Source of the DNA: Notospermus geniculatus
Taxonomy: Eukaryota > Nemertea > Pilidiophora > Heteronemertea > Lineidae
Length of the DNA: 64,000 nt
NCBI GenBank assembly: GCA_002633025.1
Contig: NMRB01000521.1
Location: 91,300 to 155,299 of the forward strand
Reading direction: 5' to 3'
Part shown: piece by piece, positions 20,626 to 32,290 of the stretch
How positions within the stretch are numbered: the first letter of the stretch is position 1
Layout of the letters: the number at the start of each line of letters is the position of its first letter
Notes under the pieces: model-generated
Told to the model about the DNA's origin: nothing
The model's database searches: none
The model's input: the letters and a program-made list of their open reading frames with translations, nothing else
Made by a program: the position numbers and the translations under genes

Positions 20626-21285
20626 ATGAACATGGCTTCACCGTGGACTATCATAGTAACGGAAGAGCAGAAGGATACTATCAAAGCCATGTTTGGACAC
20701 AGTGGTTGGGACTTGGTAGAGGCTGAAGGAAATTCTGCTCTTGATGAGACCATTTCAAATATTTCTGATGAGATCCCTTTTGCTGATATACTACCTGTGG
20801 AAGATGAAGGGGCTGTTATTAACCCTCTTGTAGCTGAGACTGGTCCTGCTGAAGATGATATTAACCCTCCACCTCCCATTCAACAAATTCAGCCAGAGAT
20901 TGATGAGGACGTGCCAAACGTTGATGTGGATGACGTTCCAGTGCCTGTCATACCTCCTGTACAGGATGCCAATGAATGTCCACACTGTTTCTGCTCGCCT
21001 TGTGTGCTTCATTTTCCTCGGAGATGGTTTGGCCAAGGACAGCCACCGCATGCCAGGAATAGTGCCATTCGGAAGGGGAAGTACCGAAAGTTCTGGAAAA
21101 TGCACAGTGACCGAGGAGCCTGGTATGATAGGCGATATATTGAAAAGAAGGAACAGAGAGCTCGGGATGACTACTTTACTGTTTGGAGTGTCCGAGAAAT
21201 CATGCCTGACTGTGTTGTAACCTTTGTTCGTGGACTTTATCCAAACCTTCCAAGTGTTCCGTATATGGGTCACAGGTGGCAGTGA
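20626..21285 (+). CDS. Transposon accessory protein with CPHCFCSPC motif
   Basis: 219 codons from ATG 20626 (the frame is open one codon further upstream). The N-terminal half is acidic and Pro-rich (residues about 35-115). The C-terminal half has a cysteine motif CPHCFCSPC at about 118-126, then RKGKYRKFWKM, AWYDRRYIEKKEQ, REIMPDCVV and YPNLPSVPYMGHRW. This C-terminal order recurs, in my recollection, in unnamed proteins beside transposases in marine invertebrates. Its position just after the transposase and on the same strand suggests one mobile element or a shared transcript. No start-codon context or promoter can be judged. Confidence 0.5.
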   Translation: MNMASPWTIIVTEEQKDTIKAMFGHSGWDLVEAEGNSALDETISNISDEIPFADILPVEDEGAVINPLVAETGPAEDDINPPPPIQQIQPEIDEDVPNVDVDDVPVPVIPPVQDANECPHCFCSPCVLHFPRRWFGQGQPPHARNSAIRKGKYRKFWKMHSDRGAWYDRRYIEKKEQRARDDYFTVWSVREIMPDCVVTFVRGLYPNLPSVPYMGHRWQ

Positions 21286-21561
21286 CCAGTGCTTCCATAT
21301 GTATGCAACTTGTTTGTCTTTTATTCTGACTGGATCATGTGATATTCATTTTAAAACTCTTTGGAATATGGGGGGACGTGCCCAACAAATCCAAACCCCT
21401 CAGGGAAGGTATTTATCGTGCCGCAAACCACCCCTCGGGATTGCTCAGAGGTCAAACACCAACCCTCCGTCGAAAAACCGGGGTCCCCCGACCGGTGGTC
21501 TGATGAGAAACAAAGGTGGGTTGATCAGAGGGTGGTATCAGATGACATAAAAGTGGATTAT

Positions 21562-21918
21562 GAACCACTGGTGAGATCATTTTCACAAAAACCATACATC
21601 TCATCGGATTTTGTGGGTATTCTGGTTCCGGGAAAGACGTGGTCGGCGAGTATTTAGTTGAAATATTCAAGATATACTATGATCCTAGCGTATCCACAGT
21701 TATCACAGATGTACGACATCAAAACGAAATTGATGAAATTAAAAAGTTAGGAGGTACTATCGTCCGTGTTGTGAGAAATTCCGTTAACCCTAATTTTAGT
21801 GAGAGCTGATGCACTTCAACGTGTAGATATTGTGATTCAAAATAATGGTTCTAAACGTGAATTATCTGATAGAGTCGACGAAGTCTTCGGCGGTTTACCA
21901 ATACAGGAACCGCAATGA
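21562..21918 (+). pseudogene. Relic of deoxynucleoside monophosphate kinase, viral/phage type
   Basis: A first frame (21562-21809) contains a P-loop, GYSGSGKD, preceded by LIGFC. It then jumps directly to VITDVRHQNE followed by LGGTIVRVVR. A second frame, shifted by one, starts at 21805 and reads RVDIVIQNNGSKREL to a stop at 21916. P-loop ... DVR-x-x-NE ... GG-x-I-x-R-[VI]-R ... D-x-[VI]-I-x-NNG is the order in phage and large-DNA-virus dNMP kinases. The enzymes phosphorylate dNMPs to dNDPs. The middle of the protein is deleted and the frame is broken, so it is inactive. Its source (virus integration or bacterial transfer) is inference. Confidence 0.6.
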
Positions 21919-22454
21919 CGTCATCAAATCATGTGACTGGACGTCAAAATGACGCAAATAGGCGTCAGTAGGGTGTTATTGGTTACAGTGGGTTGATATC
22001 ACGCCTGATGCGACGTGACAGCACACGTTATAATGTCATTGCGTCATCGTGATGTTCCTTCAGGAAACACGTGGCCAATTTGACGTCCAGATGACGTCAC
22101 GTGGGATTCCTCTATATAACAAGTTGAGCGGACAGACGGACCGAGGAATACGTAGGCCTATATTGACTTTTTTGTGTTCCTACACGCAAATGATATATGC
22201 CTACCCGGGCCTTAGAAATTAAAGAAAATTCCAAACTTTTCTCACCATCTTGTCCTGAAATCACGTGGCATCGATCGTTGGTAACGTCACAAAAGCCTGG
22301 AATTCAGTGCTGTTTGATTTACCACGCACCCAGACTCACACTCGCCTACCCCAACGCCATCTGTGGAGGCGAGTGAAACCAGGTTACTTTTCATCAACAC
22401 ATTTGCTCCTGTGCCCCGCAGACTGCCTAATAATTACGAGGATGATCGAAGAAT
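21919..22454. other. Intergenic, no gene seen
   Basis: Contains many TGACGTCA-like sequences (for example 21915-22100). No gene is supported. Confidence 0.4.
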
Positions 22455-22550
22455 CCCAATGAAATGGTCCATGGACCATGTGCTCACCTGGGTGAACGTA
22501 CCAGAAAAACAAATGACAAATGTTAAATCGAAATGTTCCAGGGTCATGTA
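22455..22550 (-). repeat. Dispersed ATGGTCCATGGACCAT module, copy 2
   Basis: Inverted relative to the copy at 9605. It reads AATGGTCCATGGACCATGTG then CTCACCTGGGTGAACGTACC, and directly joins a tandem repeat array. Confidence 0.65.
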
Positions 22551-22551
22551 T

Positions 22552-23376
22552 CCTGGTTAGATGCACCTGATAAAAATTTGGAGACAATCCAGTTACAGTT
22601 CAGGAGTTACTGCACTTTGAGCTTTGGTTTTGGCCACCTGGTGGCCAAGCATAGAATCGAATTGGACCGAAAAGTGGTGTCATAGGTCATCTCTGACATA
22701 GGGGTGTATACGTACCAAGTTTCAAGTCAATAGCCCAAGCAGTTACGAAACGCGCCACCAAATGACTAAATTTTGAACTTTGACCTCCGTGACCTTGAAA
22801 AGTCGGACAAATCAAAAACCCCTTACTTACGTCATGCATCCTCGTTAGAAGCATCAATGATAAAAATTTGGAGATGATCCTGTCATCAGTTCATGAGTTA
22901 TTGCACTTTTTGTGTTTTTGGTTTCCACCACCTGGTGGCCAAACTAAGAGTCTAATCGGACCGAAACTTGGGGTCATAGGTCACCTGACCTAGGGGTATG
23001 TATGTACCAAATTTGAGGCCAATAGCACCTGCGGTTACGAAACTTGCCACTTAAAGGCAAAATTTTGAACTTTGACCTCTGTAACCTTGAAAAGTAGGTC
23101 AAACCAAAACCCCGTTATAAAAATTTGGAGGTGATCAAGTCATTAGTTCAGGAGTTATTGCACTTTTTGTGTTTTCGGTTTCCGCCATTTGGTGGCCAAG
23201 CTAAGAGTCGAATCGGACCGAAACTTGGTGTCATGGGTCATCTGTCCTAGGGGTACATATGTCCCAAGTTTCAGATCAATAGCTCCAGTGGTTACAAAAC
23301 GTGCCCTGCTAACGGAACACGACGGACGACGACGCACGCAGACCCACGACAAGAGCTCACCCCAGGCGAGCTAAAA
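22552..23376 (+). repeat. Tandem array of about 260-bp units ending in GGCGAGCTAAAA
   Basis: Three diverged units (about 22555-22850, 22851-23110, 23111-23330). Each has GATAAAAATTTGGAG, GGTGGCCAA, ATCGGACCGAAA and TTTGACCTC...GACCTTGAAAAGT. The array ends with ACGACGGACGACGACGCACG and GGCGAGCTAAAA, like the terminus of a dispersed mobile repeat, possibly Helitron-like. Confidence 0.65.
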
Positions 23377-23684
23377 AGTCATTCTACCTATCATCTTCAT
23401 CAACACTTTGCTGGTGTACTCCGGACATTGCTGAACATTTCCGATGGGCGTGCAGTCACGATTCACGAAGGCTACCGAACGACCAATCTCGTCCCTAAGT
23501 CGAAGGTAGGCACTAATGTACATATTATAGTGTAATGCATATTATAATGTACATATTATAATGTACATATTGACAATCCATATCAATGCTATTGATTGCA
23601 GAAGGGGTTGGAGGAGCTGATTTCTGCCAATTTTCGCAATGGTGAATGGTAAAATGACCAAAACATTCGTCGGAATCGTTATTC

Positions 23685-23936
23685 GTGGTATCAGGTGTCA
23701 AAGTACACAAAAAGACAAAAAAGACATTTTCTGAAATTCGTGTTTTGACAAATTCAAATGAACGTGGACTGGAAGGGGTTAAAGCTACAAACTTGAAATT
23801 TGGAGGACGTGTTCCTCACATCATAGGCTACAATCCCATGCATCGGCGTTCCTATATCTTTATTACTTTCGGAGATATTGAGGAAGAAAAAAAATGGTCA
23901 TATTTCGATATTACGTATAAATTAATTATAATTTAA
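23685..23936 (+). CDS. Small hypothetical ORF (83 codons)
   Basis: Basic N-terminus then RVLTNSNERGLEGVKATNLKF and SYIFITFGDIEEEKKW. I do not recognise it. Codon content looks protein-like (many charged residues, no low complexity), but the start and any exon context are unknown. It lies about 1.8 kb from the kinase relic and could belong to the same foreign insertion, which is speculation. Confidence 0.25.
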   Translation: MVSGVKVHKKTKKTFSEIRVLTNSNERGLEGVKATNLKFGGRVPHIIGYNPMHRRSYIFITFGDIEEEKKWSYFDITYKLIII

Positions 23937-24049
23937 TTAATTCTTATGCAATAATAATATCGATGCATGTAATTATTCTCCTACATGTCTGCTACACGAT
24001 GACGTTGGAATGACGTCAATACGTCAAGCCGTTTACCCAGGACATGAAT

Positions 24050-24260
24050 CTTACTAATAATCTTATAATTTTCTTAGTAAGTATCTTGGCTATTTCTTAG
24101 TAAGATCTTAGTAAGAAAAATCTTACTAAGACTTTTCTTATAAGATTCTTACAAGAAAAATCTTAGTAAGATTTTTCTTACCAATATCGTACTAAGAAAA
24201 ATCTTAGATACTGTTTCTTAGTAAGATTTTTCTTACTAATATCTTAGTCAGAAAAATCAA
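24050..24260. repeat. ATCTTACTAAGAAAAATC low-complexity repeat
   Basis: About ten head-to-head short motifs of TCTTAGTAAGA and TTTTTCTTACTAA, mutually complementary, form a cruciform-prone block. Confidence 0.8.
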
Positions 24261-24884
24261 AAAACACAATTTTCAAAATCCCCAATTTTCATTTCAAAAT
24301 TGACCGGGTTTATTTATCGAGCCGCTCGATGAATAAGCACTACTTTCGGTCAAGCCGCTTGATGAGGAGTACGTGGATTCAGTGTTATTTATCGAGCTAG
24401 CTTGACAAGCAGGCTTCAAATTCAGCATTGTTCGTCGAGCTGGCAATAAAGACACGCCTCCTCATGAATATGCAATGGCTTCAGCTTGTTTACTTCGGAA
24501 GTCGGCAGTGTGGTGGTGCGTCATTGCTCGCAACATGGGGGTCTCCAAAGCCAATTTATCCTTTTTTTTCAACCCATGTTTCTGTGTGATGGCCCAAATC
24601 TTAGACACTGTATGTCGCATGCCTAGCTTCAGACTCTCGGTTTTCGTCAGTCTCAAGATTAATCCGCTGGGGTTTGTGGGTCAGAATCTGCCGGTGAGTC
24701 CGAATACCAGGGTGTGCCCAGCAGGATGATGCGACGATTCTGTAGACGATTTTATCAGTTTCACCACTAAGAAAAAAATAATTAAATCAGTTGTTCTATG
24801 TACAAATTTGAAAAGTCAACATAAACCCAGATTCCTCATAACTGATATGTACCTCCCTCTGTCATTAGACTATTATGTCCAACC

Positions 24885-24918
24885 CAGTGAGCACATGGTC
24901 CATGGACCATTTCATTTT
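24885..24918 (+). repeat. Dispersed ATGGTCCATGGACCAT module, copy 3 (partial)
   Basis: GTGAGCACATGGTCCATGGA then CCATTTCATTT. The copy is cut by the MITE that begins at 24920. Confidence 0.6.
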
Positions 24919-24919
24919 A

Positions 24920-25327
24920 TTCTTTGGTTTACGGGCCCGCCGACGTGGCAAAATGCCATACCGAAAAAAATAAAATTGTGGAAATCAGTTTCTTTTATTG
25001 CCGCCGAATTCAAATGAGGTCTTATATAAGAAAAAACAAAAAAATGGAGTTGTTTTTATTCCCGCCGACCTTGATTTCAGCAGTAACGACAGCTAAAAAT
25101 AAATAAAACCAACTGGCGTATGCCTATTTCCCAGCAGCGCGGAGGAAAGAAGCAGAAAAGAGGCATATTTATAAAGAATTTATTTGGTTTTTTATTTCCT
25201 CCGATTTGTCTAACTTGTCATTCTAAAGCTGAAAATGAAAAAAATGAAATGAACCGAAGTTTTTTAAAATTTTTATTTCGTCCTCCGTACCTTGGCTCAA
25301 AATCGTTGTGCCCGTAAACCAAAGAAT
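24920..25327. mobile_element. 408-bp TA-flanked MITE
   Basis: Inverted ends TTCTTTGGTTTACGGGC (24920) and GCCCGTAAACCAAAGAA (to 25327) are perfect. TA flanks both sides (24918-24919 and 25328-25329). It has several internal AT-rich diads and no gene. Confidence 0.85.
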
Positions 25328-25644
25328 ACATACCGTGGCCTAAGGGTTTTAAAAAGATAATCCTACATAGTTCAGCAGGCTTAGTGGAAACCCACCCAAT
25401 GTTTTCAAATCCGTAGTTGCTTAGCTTGGCAACCTTATGGTACAGTTATCAAAGTGGAAGCATTATCACTGTGAACAAGAGCTTGGTAATTGAATTCCGT
25501 TTCTTCTCCATCAAGCCATAGAAGGACCAACAGTCATAGTATTTAGTAGGCAAATTTTACGGACTTGTGATTAGTCACCACAACATAGTGCAGTCTTTGC
25601 GTAGCATTATTGTTTAGAAAGGCACTCAGTATTCTGGCTTCTTT

Positions 25645-26345
25645 GACATCTTAATTGCTTGAATAAGGGTGGGGTATTTGTCATTATTCTTTTCATTGTT
25701 GGATTGAAAGGTGCTTGGGTCTTTGCATAACACCTTGGTTGGTGGAAAGGTGCGTGAATATTCTTGCATAACACCCTTGTTGTTCGGAGGGTTTGGGGAT
25801 ATTCTTGCATAACATCTTTGTTGGTCAGAAGGTGTGGGGATATTCTTGTACACCTTTGTTGGTCAGAAGGTGTGACAATATTCTTGCATAACACCTTTGT
25901 TGGTCAGGTATGTCAGGTGTGGGGATATTAGGTGTGGGGATATTCTTGCATAACATCTTTGTTGGTCAGAAAGTGTGGGGACATTCTTGCATAACATCTT
26001 TGTTGGTCAGAAGGTGTAGGGATATTCTTGCATAACATCTTTGTTGGTGAGAAGGTGTGGGGGTATTCTTGCATAACATCTTTGTTGGTCAGGTGTGGGG
26101 ATATTCTTGCATAACATCTTTGTTGGTGAGAAGGTGGACAAGTACCGTGAGGGAAAGTTGAAAAGAACTTTGTTGGTCAGGCATGTCAGGTGTGGGGATA
26201 TTCTTGCATAACATCTTTGTTGGTCAGGTGTGGGGATATTCTTGCATAACACTTTTGTTGGTCAGAAGGTGGGACAATATTCTTGCATAACACCTTTGTT
26301 GGTCAGAAGGTGTGTGACATTATTGTTACATAACATGTTGGTTAA
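25645..26345. repeat. Minisatellite, unit about 40 bp
   Basis: About 15 imperfect copies of GATATTCTTGCATAACATCT then TTGTTGGTCAGAAGGTGTGG. Minus-strand ORFs repeating LCKNIPTPDQQRC are artefacts of the array. Confidence 0.9.
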
Positions 26346-27040
26346 AGGTGCAGGATGTCTTCAAAAGAATTGATTTAAAGGTTCCACAACAGCATTGTTG
26401 GTTAAAGGCTGTAGAGGATACCGACTTGGCACCTAGCTGTTTCCTCAGATTCGGCTGGAAAGGTCTGCCGGATGTATCACATTCCAGTCTTTCTAACAGC
26501 CATGCCGTCAGGAATGTACTATAAGATTATAGTCACCTGATGTTGCGTAAGCTTCTAGATTTGGGTATCTCAGCATGAGCTTGCAGGTGTTCGGAGTGCA
26601 CTCAGATCAGCCGATTGATGCATCAAAGACCTAGTATATTCCTGCTCATGTTATTCTTACATTTCCAGCAACTTATCTTGAGCAGATGCTACTTGCTGCT
26701 ACCTGTTGAAGACTAATCTATCTGAATTATTAGATGGAGCAAACCACATTATACATATCAACATTTACTTCTCTTCATGTCTTGAACGGCATATTTGACA
26801 TTATGTTTTGAATAGATAACAATATGTTCTCTATTTCTTGCAAAGCAGAGACATCCTTTGATATATATAGGTTGTTTGTTTGTAGAAAGATAGTGTGCTG
26901 CAGACATGACAGCATTATATCTAGGATTTCAAAGGGCGTAGTTTGCGAAAAAGGGCAGCCTGTGATAGCTGGAGGGAGCAGCCATTGTCACAAGTGGTTG
27001 CTGATGATGGTCCTACAGCATTTTCAAACAATGAGAGCAT
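26346..27040. other. Intergenic, no gene seen
   Basis: No structure beyond decaying flanks of the minisatellite. Confidence 0.4.
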
Positions 27041-27275
27041 TGCCCAAACAAGGAGATCTTGCCTAGTATCAAACAAGGAGATCTTGCCCAGTATCAAACA
27101 AGGAGATATTGCCCAGTATCAAACAAGGAGATCTTGCCCAGTATCAAACAAGGAGATCTTGCCCAGTATCAAACAAGGAGATCTTGCCCAGTATCAAACA
27201 AGGAGATCTTGCCCAGTATCAAACAAGGAGATCTTGCCCAGTATCAAACAACGAAGGCATTGCCCAGTGTCAAAC
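27041..27275. repeat. Minisatellite, unit 25 bp
   Basis: About nine near-identical copies of GATCTTGCCCAGTATCAAAC plus AAGGA. Because 25 is not a multiple of 3, all three forward frames read the same peptide cyclically (PSIKQGDLAQYQTRR), which explains the overlapping ORFs. Confidence 0.95.
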
Positions 27276-27648
27276 AACAAGATCACTGGTGTAAACAACT
27301 TTGAAGTTCCTCAAATCCAGATCATAAAGCTGTTGGACTTGCTCATCACGCCATTTAGCATGGATTGCCTGATTCTGTACCCATTATGACATCGTCTACT
27401 CCAATAACACCTCAATAAGTCATAATCATTAGACTCCATTATCCATCCTGCAATTACATCTTCCCCATGATGAGCGTAGTGTCGCGATCATATCATAGAT
27501 CATACTTCTGATGCACGTTCTGCAAGGGTATAAATGGCTTTGTTTATGCTGATGATGTTTTGATTGTCCAACATAATTCAGCAGAATATGATTCAAATCA
27601 TGTCGTTGTCCTCGTGTTTATCTTCCGTCTGCTCTGCCGTTAATTCTG

Positions 27649-28140
27649 CAGGGATGAGATTTTTCCGGATTTATCCGGAATTCCGGATTTTTGGTCTGCC
27701 GAAATGTATTTTTGATTTTGAGTGTTCGTTTGGCAAGACGGATTTTACCTGCATGCAACCACGACGAGACAACATGGCTGCGCCCATGGACCGCGCCATC
27801 TTTCTTTTGCATATCGCGAGACTTAAACCTCATTCCCAATCTAACCTTGATTGCATTGGTTTAGTGTAGTGAGGGCCAGCTAGTATGCACCTGTAGACGA
27901 GGTTAGTACTGAGATGCGTATAAAGTACTGCGCAGTGGTTTAACATGGCAGGCCGAACAATGGACATGATGGATGAACTGATTTACGAACTGATTCTATC
28001 ATGTCTATGCATGTATGTAAGCTATTGTTCGACTGATCTGTTTATTCCTCCAAAAAGTAACATATTAATACAGCTTGGTGAGGTGTTAAAGTAACTTGGG
28101 GTATTTCCGGATTTTTAAAATCAGGCCAGTCTCATCCCTG
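27649..28140. mobile_element. hAT-type MITE
   Basis: Ends CAGGGATGAGA and TCTCATCCCTG are inverted, with ATTCTG repeated directly at 27643-27648 and 28141-28146. CAGGG termini are typical of hAT elements, although an 8-bp duplication would be expected. Inside is an ORF on + (about 27652-27869), unrecognised. Confidence 0.7.
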
Positions 28141-28146
28141 ATTCTG

Positions 28147-29404
28147 AAGGTTGTGGATCGCCATGAGGGTTGGTTTTATCCTTGGCTCTTCGGTCATGTC
28201 GGTGAGTGGCGTGATGGCTGTGTCTTTCCCCAACAACCAGGAAGTGTGGGTATACCCTGTTACTATCCATTCAACCCACCATGTAACCATCATTTCTGCA
28301 ATACACATGTTTATGTAGTGGAAAGACTCTCATAATGGGATTGACATGCTCCCAGCCATTTTTCATCACGTAGTAATTATCATTTTTCATGTCTTTTTTT
28401 AATAAAGCTCGTTTGAAGTATGCAGAGTTTGGTGAAACGTGACAGAGGGACAAAAAATTGTTCAATGCATGCGAACTGGTTCTTTTTGTGGTCTTTACTA
28501 GCTATTCTGAATGAATGGCAGGATTGCATGCATATTATTTTCTGTACGCACCTGCAAGTGGTCTCCCATCAGAGTTTTATGGAAAATTCATTAGTGGCAT
28601 TGAGTAGAATAGAATAAATGTCAAAAGAAACTACAGTGCTTCATGTTTGAAATCTGCAGAAGAGCAATCAGTTGAGCTCCTCAAAGGCTCGAGGTGAACT
28701 GTTCACACTCGTGAAATTTGATGGTGAGTTACCGGTACTTCAAGGATGCCGCGGAGCGTAGGCAATCGAGCTCCTTGGTGCAATTTTAGGGGCGCCAGCG
28801 TGATTGCGCCCGTCTTACATGAAGCACCGAAATGACCTTTTTGGAGAAATGTCAAAGTTAAATTTGATTGTTGTTCATCGTCTGATGTCTGATGGATATT
28901 GCGTTTTAATTCAAAATGACCTTTGACTAAATTCCTTGTCATACTTTTCTGATTTCTGTACAGCTATCTTATACTGGTATCTCATATTGTTAGTTGTCAG
29001 TTGTTTCAGAATACAATCAACTTGACATAACAACCGTGGAGGTTGTGGGAGTATCATGTTGACATTCTGTCCCAGTGGGGGAAATCCAATATTTCATCAT
29101 TTCCAACGTTGGACACGGCAACAAAAGTGATTCATATGACATGAAACTCCGTTAGAATTGCCTCTTGAGAATTATCCTCAATCACAATGCCCTGAAATAT
29201 ACGGTAGTGTAGATTATGAGGGCGTCATTTTACATCTGCCCTTGAGATTTGCATACATCCACAAAGCCTGAAGTAGAGTACAGTGCTTTGTTGGTTAGGC
29301 TGCATCGCTCCACTTGCTTGTCATTCTACAAAATCAATTATACCTGTCTTGATTGATGGTGTTTATCCTGTAAGAGTTCAAATCTCTGCTGCAGATTGAT
29401 CTCA
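28147..29404. other. Intergenic, no gene seen
   Basis: Short motif-less ORFs only. Confidence 0.4.
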
Positions 29405-29858
29405 ACCTCGTCCCCAGGGGTCGTTCGCTTTCTGACAATATGGCGGACGCTCACTAACCCCTGGAATCAGCTTTGGTTTTAGGACCAGGACCCATGTTCC
29501 CGAAGCCGTCGTAAGGTGAACAATGTCGTTACGCTATGTATTTCAGTTTTAACGATATCGTTAACCTAACGACGGCTTTGGGAACATGGGTCCAGGATCG
29601 TTGGTCTAAGTATAGGTGCAGCACGAGTCAAAATACTTACTTGTGTTTTTTGTAATTCTTTTTACAAAAAATCATCAAAGCTGCGTAACCTTTTGATTTG
29701 ATCCAAAATATTTAAAAAATTTGTTTGGGTATATTCTTGGGTATATTTGACGGTTTCCCGTCAACCAATCAAATGCGTTAAATCCAAAGCTGATTCTAGG
29801 GGTTGGTGAAGCATCCGCCATAATGTCAGAAAGCGAACGACCCCTGGGAACGAGGTTG
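29405..29858. mobile_element. Inverted-repeat element with a nested MITE
   Basis: Outer arms of about 70 bp: AACCTCGTCCCCAGGGGTCG at 29405 and CGACCCCTGGGAACGAGGTT ending at 29858, continuing through TTTCTGACAATATGGCGGA and its complement. Nested between them at about 29487-29595 is a second inverted pair, GGACCCATGTTCCCGAAGCC against GGCTTTGGGAACATGGGTCC. Confidence 0.8.
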
Positions 29859-30163
29859 GATTGATCTTGGATGTTGAAGAGCAGCATTGGTAAGAGGACA
29901 CAGTGATCAAAGCAATAAACCAATCATAATATCGTCATTAGCCACATATCTCTTTTGAACATGATAAACTGGTCTCATAAGGCTTATAAAACCTAGATGG
30001 TGACACATCAGAGCACCAAGAAATGACATCTTGCATGAATGAGGAAGGATATTGTTGAGAAGCCATGAAATAAGAGCCTTGACGTGATTTTTTTGCCATC
30101 ATGAGTGGCGTGATTCTCTTTGCTTCACATTGGCAGTAGACCCTCAGGACTGCTCCATCCTTA

Positions 30164-30507
30164 GGGGCCGTCTCAAAATTAACATTGATGCCAAAAAAGA
30201 ATAAGTGACTTCATCTTTTCCCTAACCCCCAACCCCCATTGAAAAGATGAAGTGGGCACTTGACATTGGCTTCATCCATCCAGGGAATAGCTCTGACTCA
30301 TACAGTCCAAAGTAGGCCCATGTACAGTACATGTAGCCAGAACCTTGTTCCTTTCTGAAGAGGACTGCATATAAAAAAGTCATTCTCCTGTAAAAAAGAG
30401 TGATGCCAGTTTTTTCAAAAAAGATGAAGTGGGCTTCCCCAAATCGAGTACCCCCAGACGAAGTCACTTCGTCTTTTTTGGCATCAAAACAATTTTGAGA
30501 CGGCCCC
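30164..30507. mobile_element. 344-bp MITE with CTTA duplication
   Basis: Ends GGGGCCGTCTCAAAATT and AATTTTGAGACGGCCCC are inverted. CTTA is present directly on both sides (30160-30163, 30508-30511). Subterminal GATGCCAAAAAAGA/TCTTTTTTGGCATC is also paired. Confidence 0.8.
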
Positions 30508-30511
30508 CTTA

Positions 30512-32034
30512 CTTCTTTCATATCATTTCACTGCATACTCTACATCAGTCTCCAGAAAGCGTCAAGCGTTGAGAAGGTCTGATCCTGGTAAGGGTGGGAA
30601 GGTCTTACATAATGAAGGAATGATGCTGATAACGCCAGACTCATGCAAGCACATCATCGTTTGAGGCTAAATTCTTAAATTGTTGCATTGTTTGACGCAT
30701 GCTTCTGTACTTTGATCACGAGATGAAATACCGGAAATACCGATATGATGGATATTGCTTGAGGTCTTGGGCTAAATATGGATCATTTCCCTTAGAGAAA
30801 ATTCCAGATTGCATCGACTTGGTTACAATCAGAGATTCTGTGTCTATAGTGAAAATCGAATATGAAATGATTTACATGGTTTGCAGAAAGCAAAGTGCAA
30901 GTGTTGCTTGTATTGTTGCCAAGGGTTTATGTTTTAAAACTCATTTTCTCCCAGGTTTGAGCAGACAGTATCTTCTGTTGAAGTTTCAAACAGCCACGGA
31001 AATGAATTCGGAAAAAATTTGAAGAAACATTCTTCAGGTGGTTCACAGGAACAATATTTCTTCAAATATTTTTCAATCAGAACCGTAGGATGTGAGTCAA
31101 TTTTGACAGAAGATGCCGTCTGCTGGACTCAGGGGACAGATGAGTTAAAGATACTCTTTGTGGGAGTTTTCTTTGGCAAGTTGGCTCTCAGTTTCTTTTG
31201 CACAGTTACTTGTCGCTAGTCTGCGACTAGCGACAAGCATCTACGAGTATCTACGACCACCCACAACTAACTTTGTCTAGGCCAAGTGTTCAACCAATCA
31301 GCGACCAGTTGACAACCTGCGAAAAACTACGAATGATGAATATCACAGCTTGTCGAGGGAATATCGCAGACTTCAGATTCGCCCAATGTCGTGGACAAAA
31401 GTCGCCAGTGGGACACTACTATTAGTAGGCCTAAATACAAAATCCGCTTGATGCTTAGGTTATATTTTGGTACCATTGGATAAAAGGGTAATGACAGGGT
31501 CCAAGTCATCATGCACCAGTGGCAGATGGGGCCCTTTAAGATGTCAACACAAAAGTGATGTTTGTCCTTGCCTCATGACATGTACAGGATGCACCAATCC
31601 TGTCATCTACATAGCCAGATAAATTGAACCAATCTGCGTGAAAGCACATAAATGCTCAGCCAATCAGGTTTGTTACGGACATGATGAGGAAGGAGACGCT
31701 CCAATCACTATATTTCCTGGTCGTAGCGATACTCGGGTCGCTGAGTGGGGCTTTTTGATTGCCTTCCTGGTTCCAGCCAGCTGGGGTTTAGAAATTGGTC
31801 ATGCCCGGGGTGTTTGTGTGTATCATTGTCCATCATTGTTCCTCTGGAGTTCACACCGTGGTCATTTAGAGGGGTGTTGAGTTGTCAATTACATGTACAA
31901 GTCTTATAAGATCTGTTCATGTCGATTTAAGGAAAACAGCTCTCCATCTGGATGCGGGGGGGGCTAAAGGATGCTGAATACAATCAAATCACAAAATATC
32001 ACATGCAAAATAGTGGCAGTTCAGTGGTCAACAT
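30512..32034. other. Intergenic, no supported gene
   Basis: An ORF at 30699-31022 (+) is discussed among the rejected items. A short dyad CTTGTCGCTAGTCTGCGACT is at 31209-31236. Confidence 0.35.
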
Positions 32035-32290
32035 AGTGTAGTGGTTCGGGCCTCTGACAAGCAGTCAGAGGGTCCCGGGTTCGAATCCCACTGGGCGTGA
32101 GACTTTGGGCAAGTCTCTTTGCCTCACTGGCCTCTCTCCACCCAGGTGTATAAATGGGTACTGGTCGGAAATGCTCGGATTGTAGCGCTGAATGAGCAGC
32201 TCATCTGAGTTCTACTGAAAGGTTTCAGGATAGAGTGGGGTTAACGTGTAAAGTCGAATGACACCTCTACCGTTGTTGATATCAGACTAT
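32035..32290 (+). mobile_element. tRNA-derived SINE
   Basis: The head has a pol III A-box-like GTAGTGGTTCGGGCC and a canonical B box GGTTCGAATCC (32092-32102). The body reads GGGCAAGTCTCTTTGCCTCA ... CCACCCAGGTGTATAAATGG. The tRNA-like head plus conserved body is the layout of a SINE2 element. I cannot place its subfamily. Confidence 0.7.

Noticed and set aside
25645-26345. CRISPR-like array
   Set aside because: Regular repeats but no unique spacers; it is a eukaryotic minisatellite.
25607-27389. Repeat-peptide ORFs over minisatellites
   Set aside because: Explained fully by tandem repeats with stop-free frames.
30699-31022. ORF resembling the start of a CAMTA CG-1 domain (LLYFDHEMKYRKYRYDGYC)
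   Set aside because: The likeness to LY-x-x-KK-x-KYRKDGYC is limited to about 18 residues. The following conserved CG-1 sequence is absent and there is no flanking splice support.
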